Assembly: GCA_937906795.1 (NCBI GenBank)
Contig: CALCUQ010000203.1
Span: 1 to 6,820, forward strand
DNA: 6,820 bases
Origin: an uncultured Bacteroidales bacterium
Lineage (GTDB): Bacteria > Bacteroidota > Bacteroidia > Bacteroidales > UBA932
Reading direction: 5' to 3'
Part shown: one piece after another, positions 6,755-6,820 of the stretch
Layout: every line of letters begins with the position of its first letter
Position numbering within the stretch: position 1 is the first letter of the stretch
The notes under the pieces: model-generated
The model's input: the letters and a program-made list of their open reading frames with translations, nothing else
Database searches by the model: none
Told to the model about the DNA's origin: nothing
Translations under genes and position numbers: made by a program

Positions 6755-6773
6755 TGTCATTTGACAATTGACA
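6755..6773. repeat. Small nested repeat between nupC and its terminator
   Basis: TTGACA occurs twice, at 6761-6766 and 6768-6773 (7-base period), and TGTCA at 6755-6759 forms an inverted repeat with TGACA at 6762-6766. It resembles a small protein-binding site or a minor RNA hairpin just ahead of the terminator, but is short enough to be chance. No gene starts downstream within the window. Confidence 0.3.
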
Positions 6774-6775
6774 TG

Positions 6776-6811
6776 AACCCCGAAAGTTAGACAAAAAACT
6801 TTCGGGGTTTT
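6776..6811 (+). terminator. Strong intrinsic terminator after nupC
   Basis: A perfect 13-base-pair stem (AACCCCGAAAGTT at 6776-6788 with AACTTTCGGGGTT at 6797-6809) encloses an 8-base loop, and the T run 6808-6811 closes it. The GC-rich base (CCCC/GGGG) makes it much stronger than the terminator after thiN. It lies 52 bases after the nupC stop and ends the DUF151-nupC unit. Confidence 0.92.
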
Positions 6812-6820
6812 GTTATGTCT

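Overview
The window looks like ordinary chromosomal housekeeping DNA from a member of the Bacteroidota, most likely order Bacteroidales. The grounds are protein type: the lipopolysaccharide-export permease fragment, thiamine pyrophosphokinase and tRNA-guanine transglycosylase all read like Bacteroidales versions, and the transglycosylase lacks the zinc cysteines in the way I recall for this phylum. The DNA is AT-rich, Shine-Dalgarno sequences are weak, and the one clearly divergent intergenic region carries two matches to the Bacteroidetes -7 promoter element TAnnTTTG. The placement is from remembered family sequences, not a search.

Layout. A plus-strand run occupies 2-2276: the 3' end of an LptF/LptG-family permease (cut by the left edge), fmt (methionyl-tRNA formyltransferase, interrupted by a one-base frameshift near 994-996) and a thiamine pyrophosphokinase gene. 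It ends at a good intrinsic terminator (2298-2334). Converging on it from the right is a minus-strand pair, tgt (4582-3455) followed after 10 bases by a second LptF/LptG-family permease (3444-2350). Upstream of tgt, a 93-base divergent intergenic region (4583-4675) holds a candidate promoter for each direction. Rightwards, a DUF151/bifunctional-nuclease-like protein with a C-terminal UVR motif (4676-5233) is followed after 2 bases by a NupC-type nucleoside transporter (5236-6723), and the window ends in a strong terminator (6776-6811).

How the genes fit together. The two permease genes are the kind that form the LptF-LptG membrane pair of the LptB2FG lipopolysaccharide extractor; here they sit on opposite strands with fmt and thiN between them. 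fmt and tgt both act on tRNA (initiator formylation, queuosine insertion). The nuclease-like protein and the nucleoside importer are probably co-transcribed and might belong to nucleic-acid or nucleoside salvage, but that is inference.

I see no mobile element, CRISPR array, RNA gene or clearly new system. The points worth a second look are the fmt frameshift, a missing glycine in the substrate loop of Tgt, the absent Tgt zinc cysteines, the divergent DUF151-UVR protein coupled to a transporter, and the signal-peptide-like N-terminus of that transporter.
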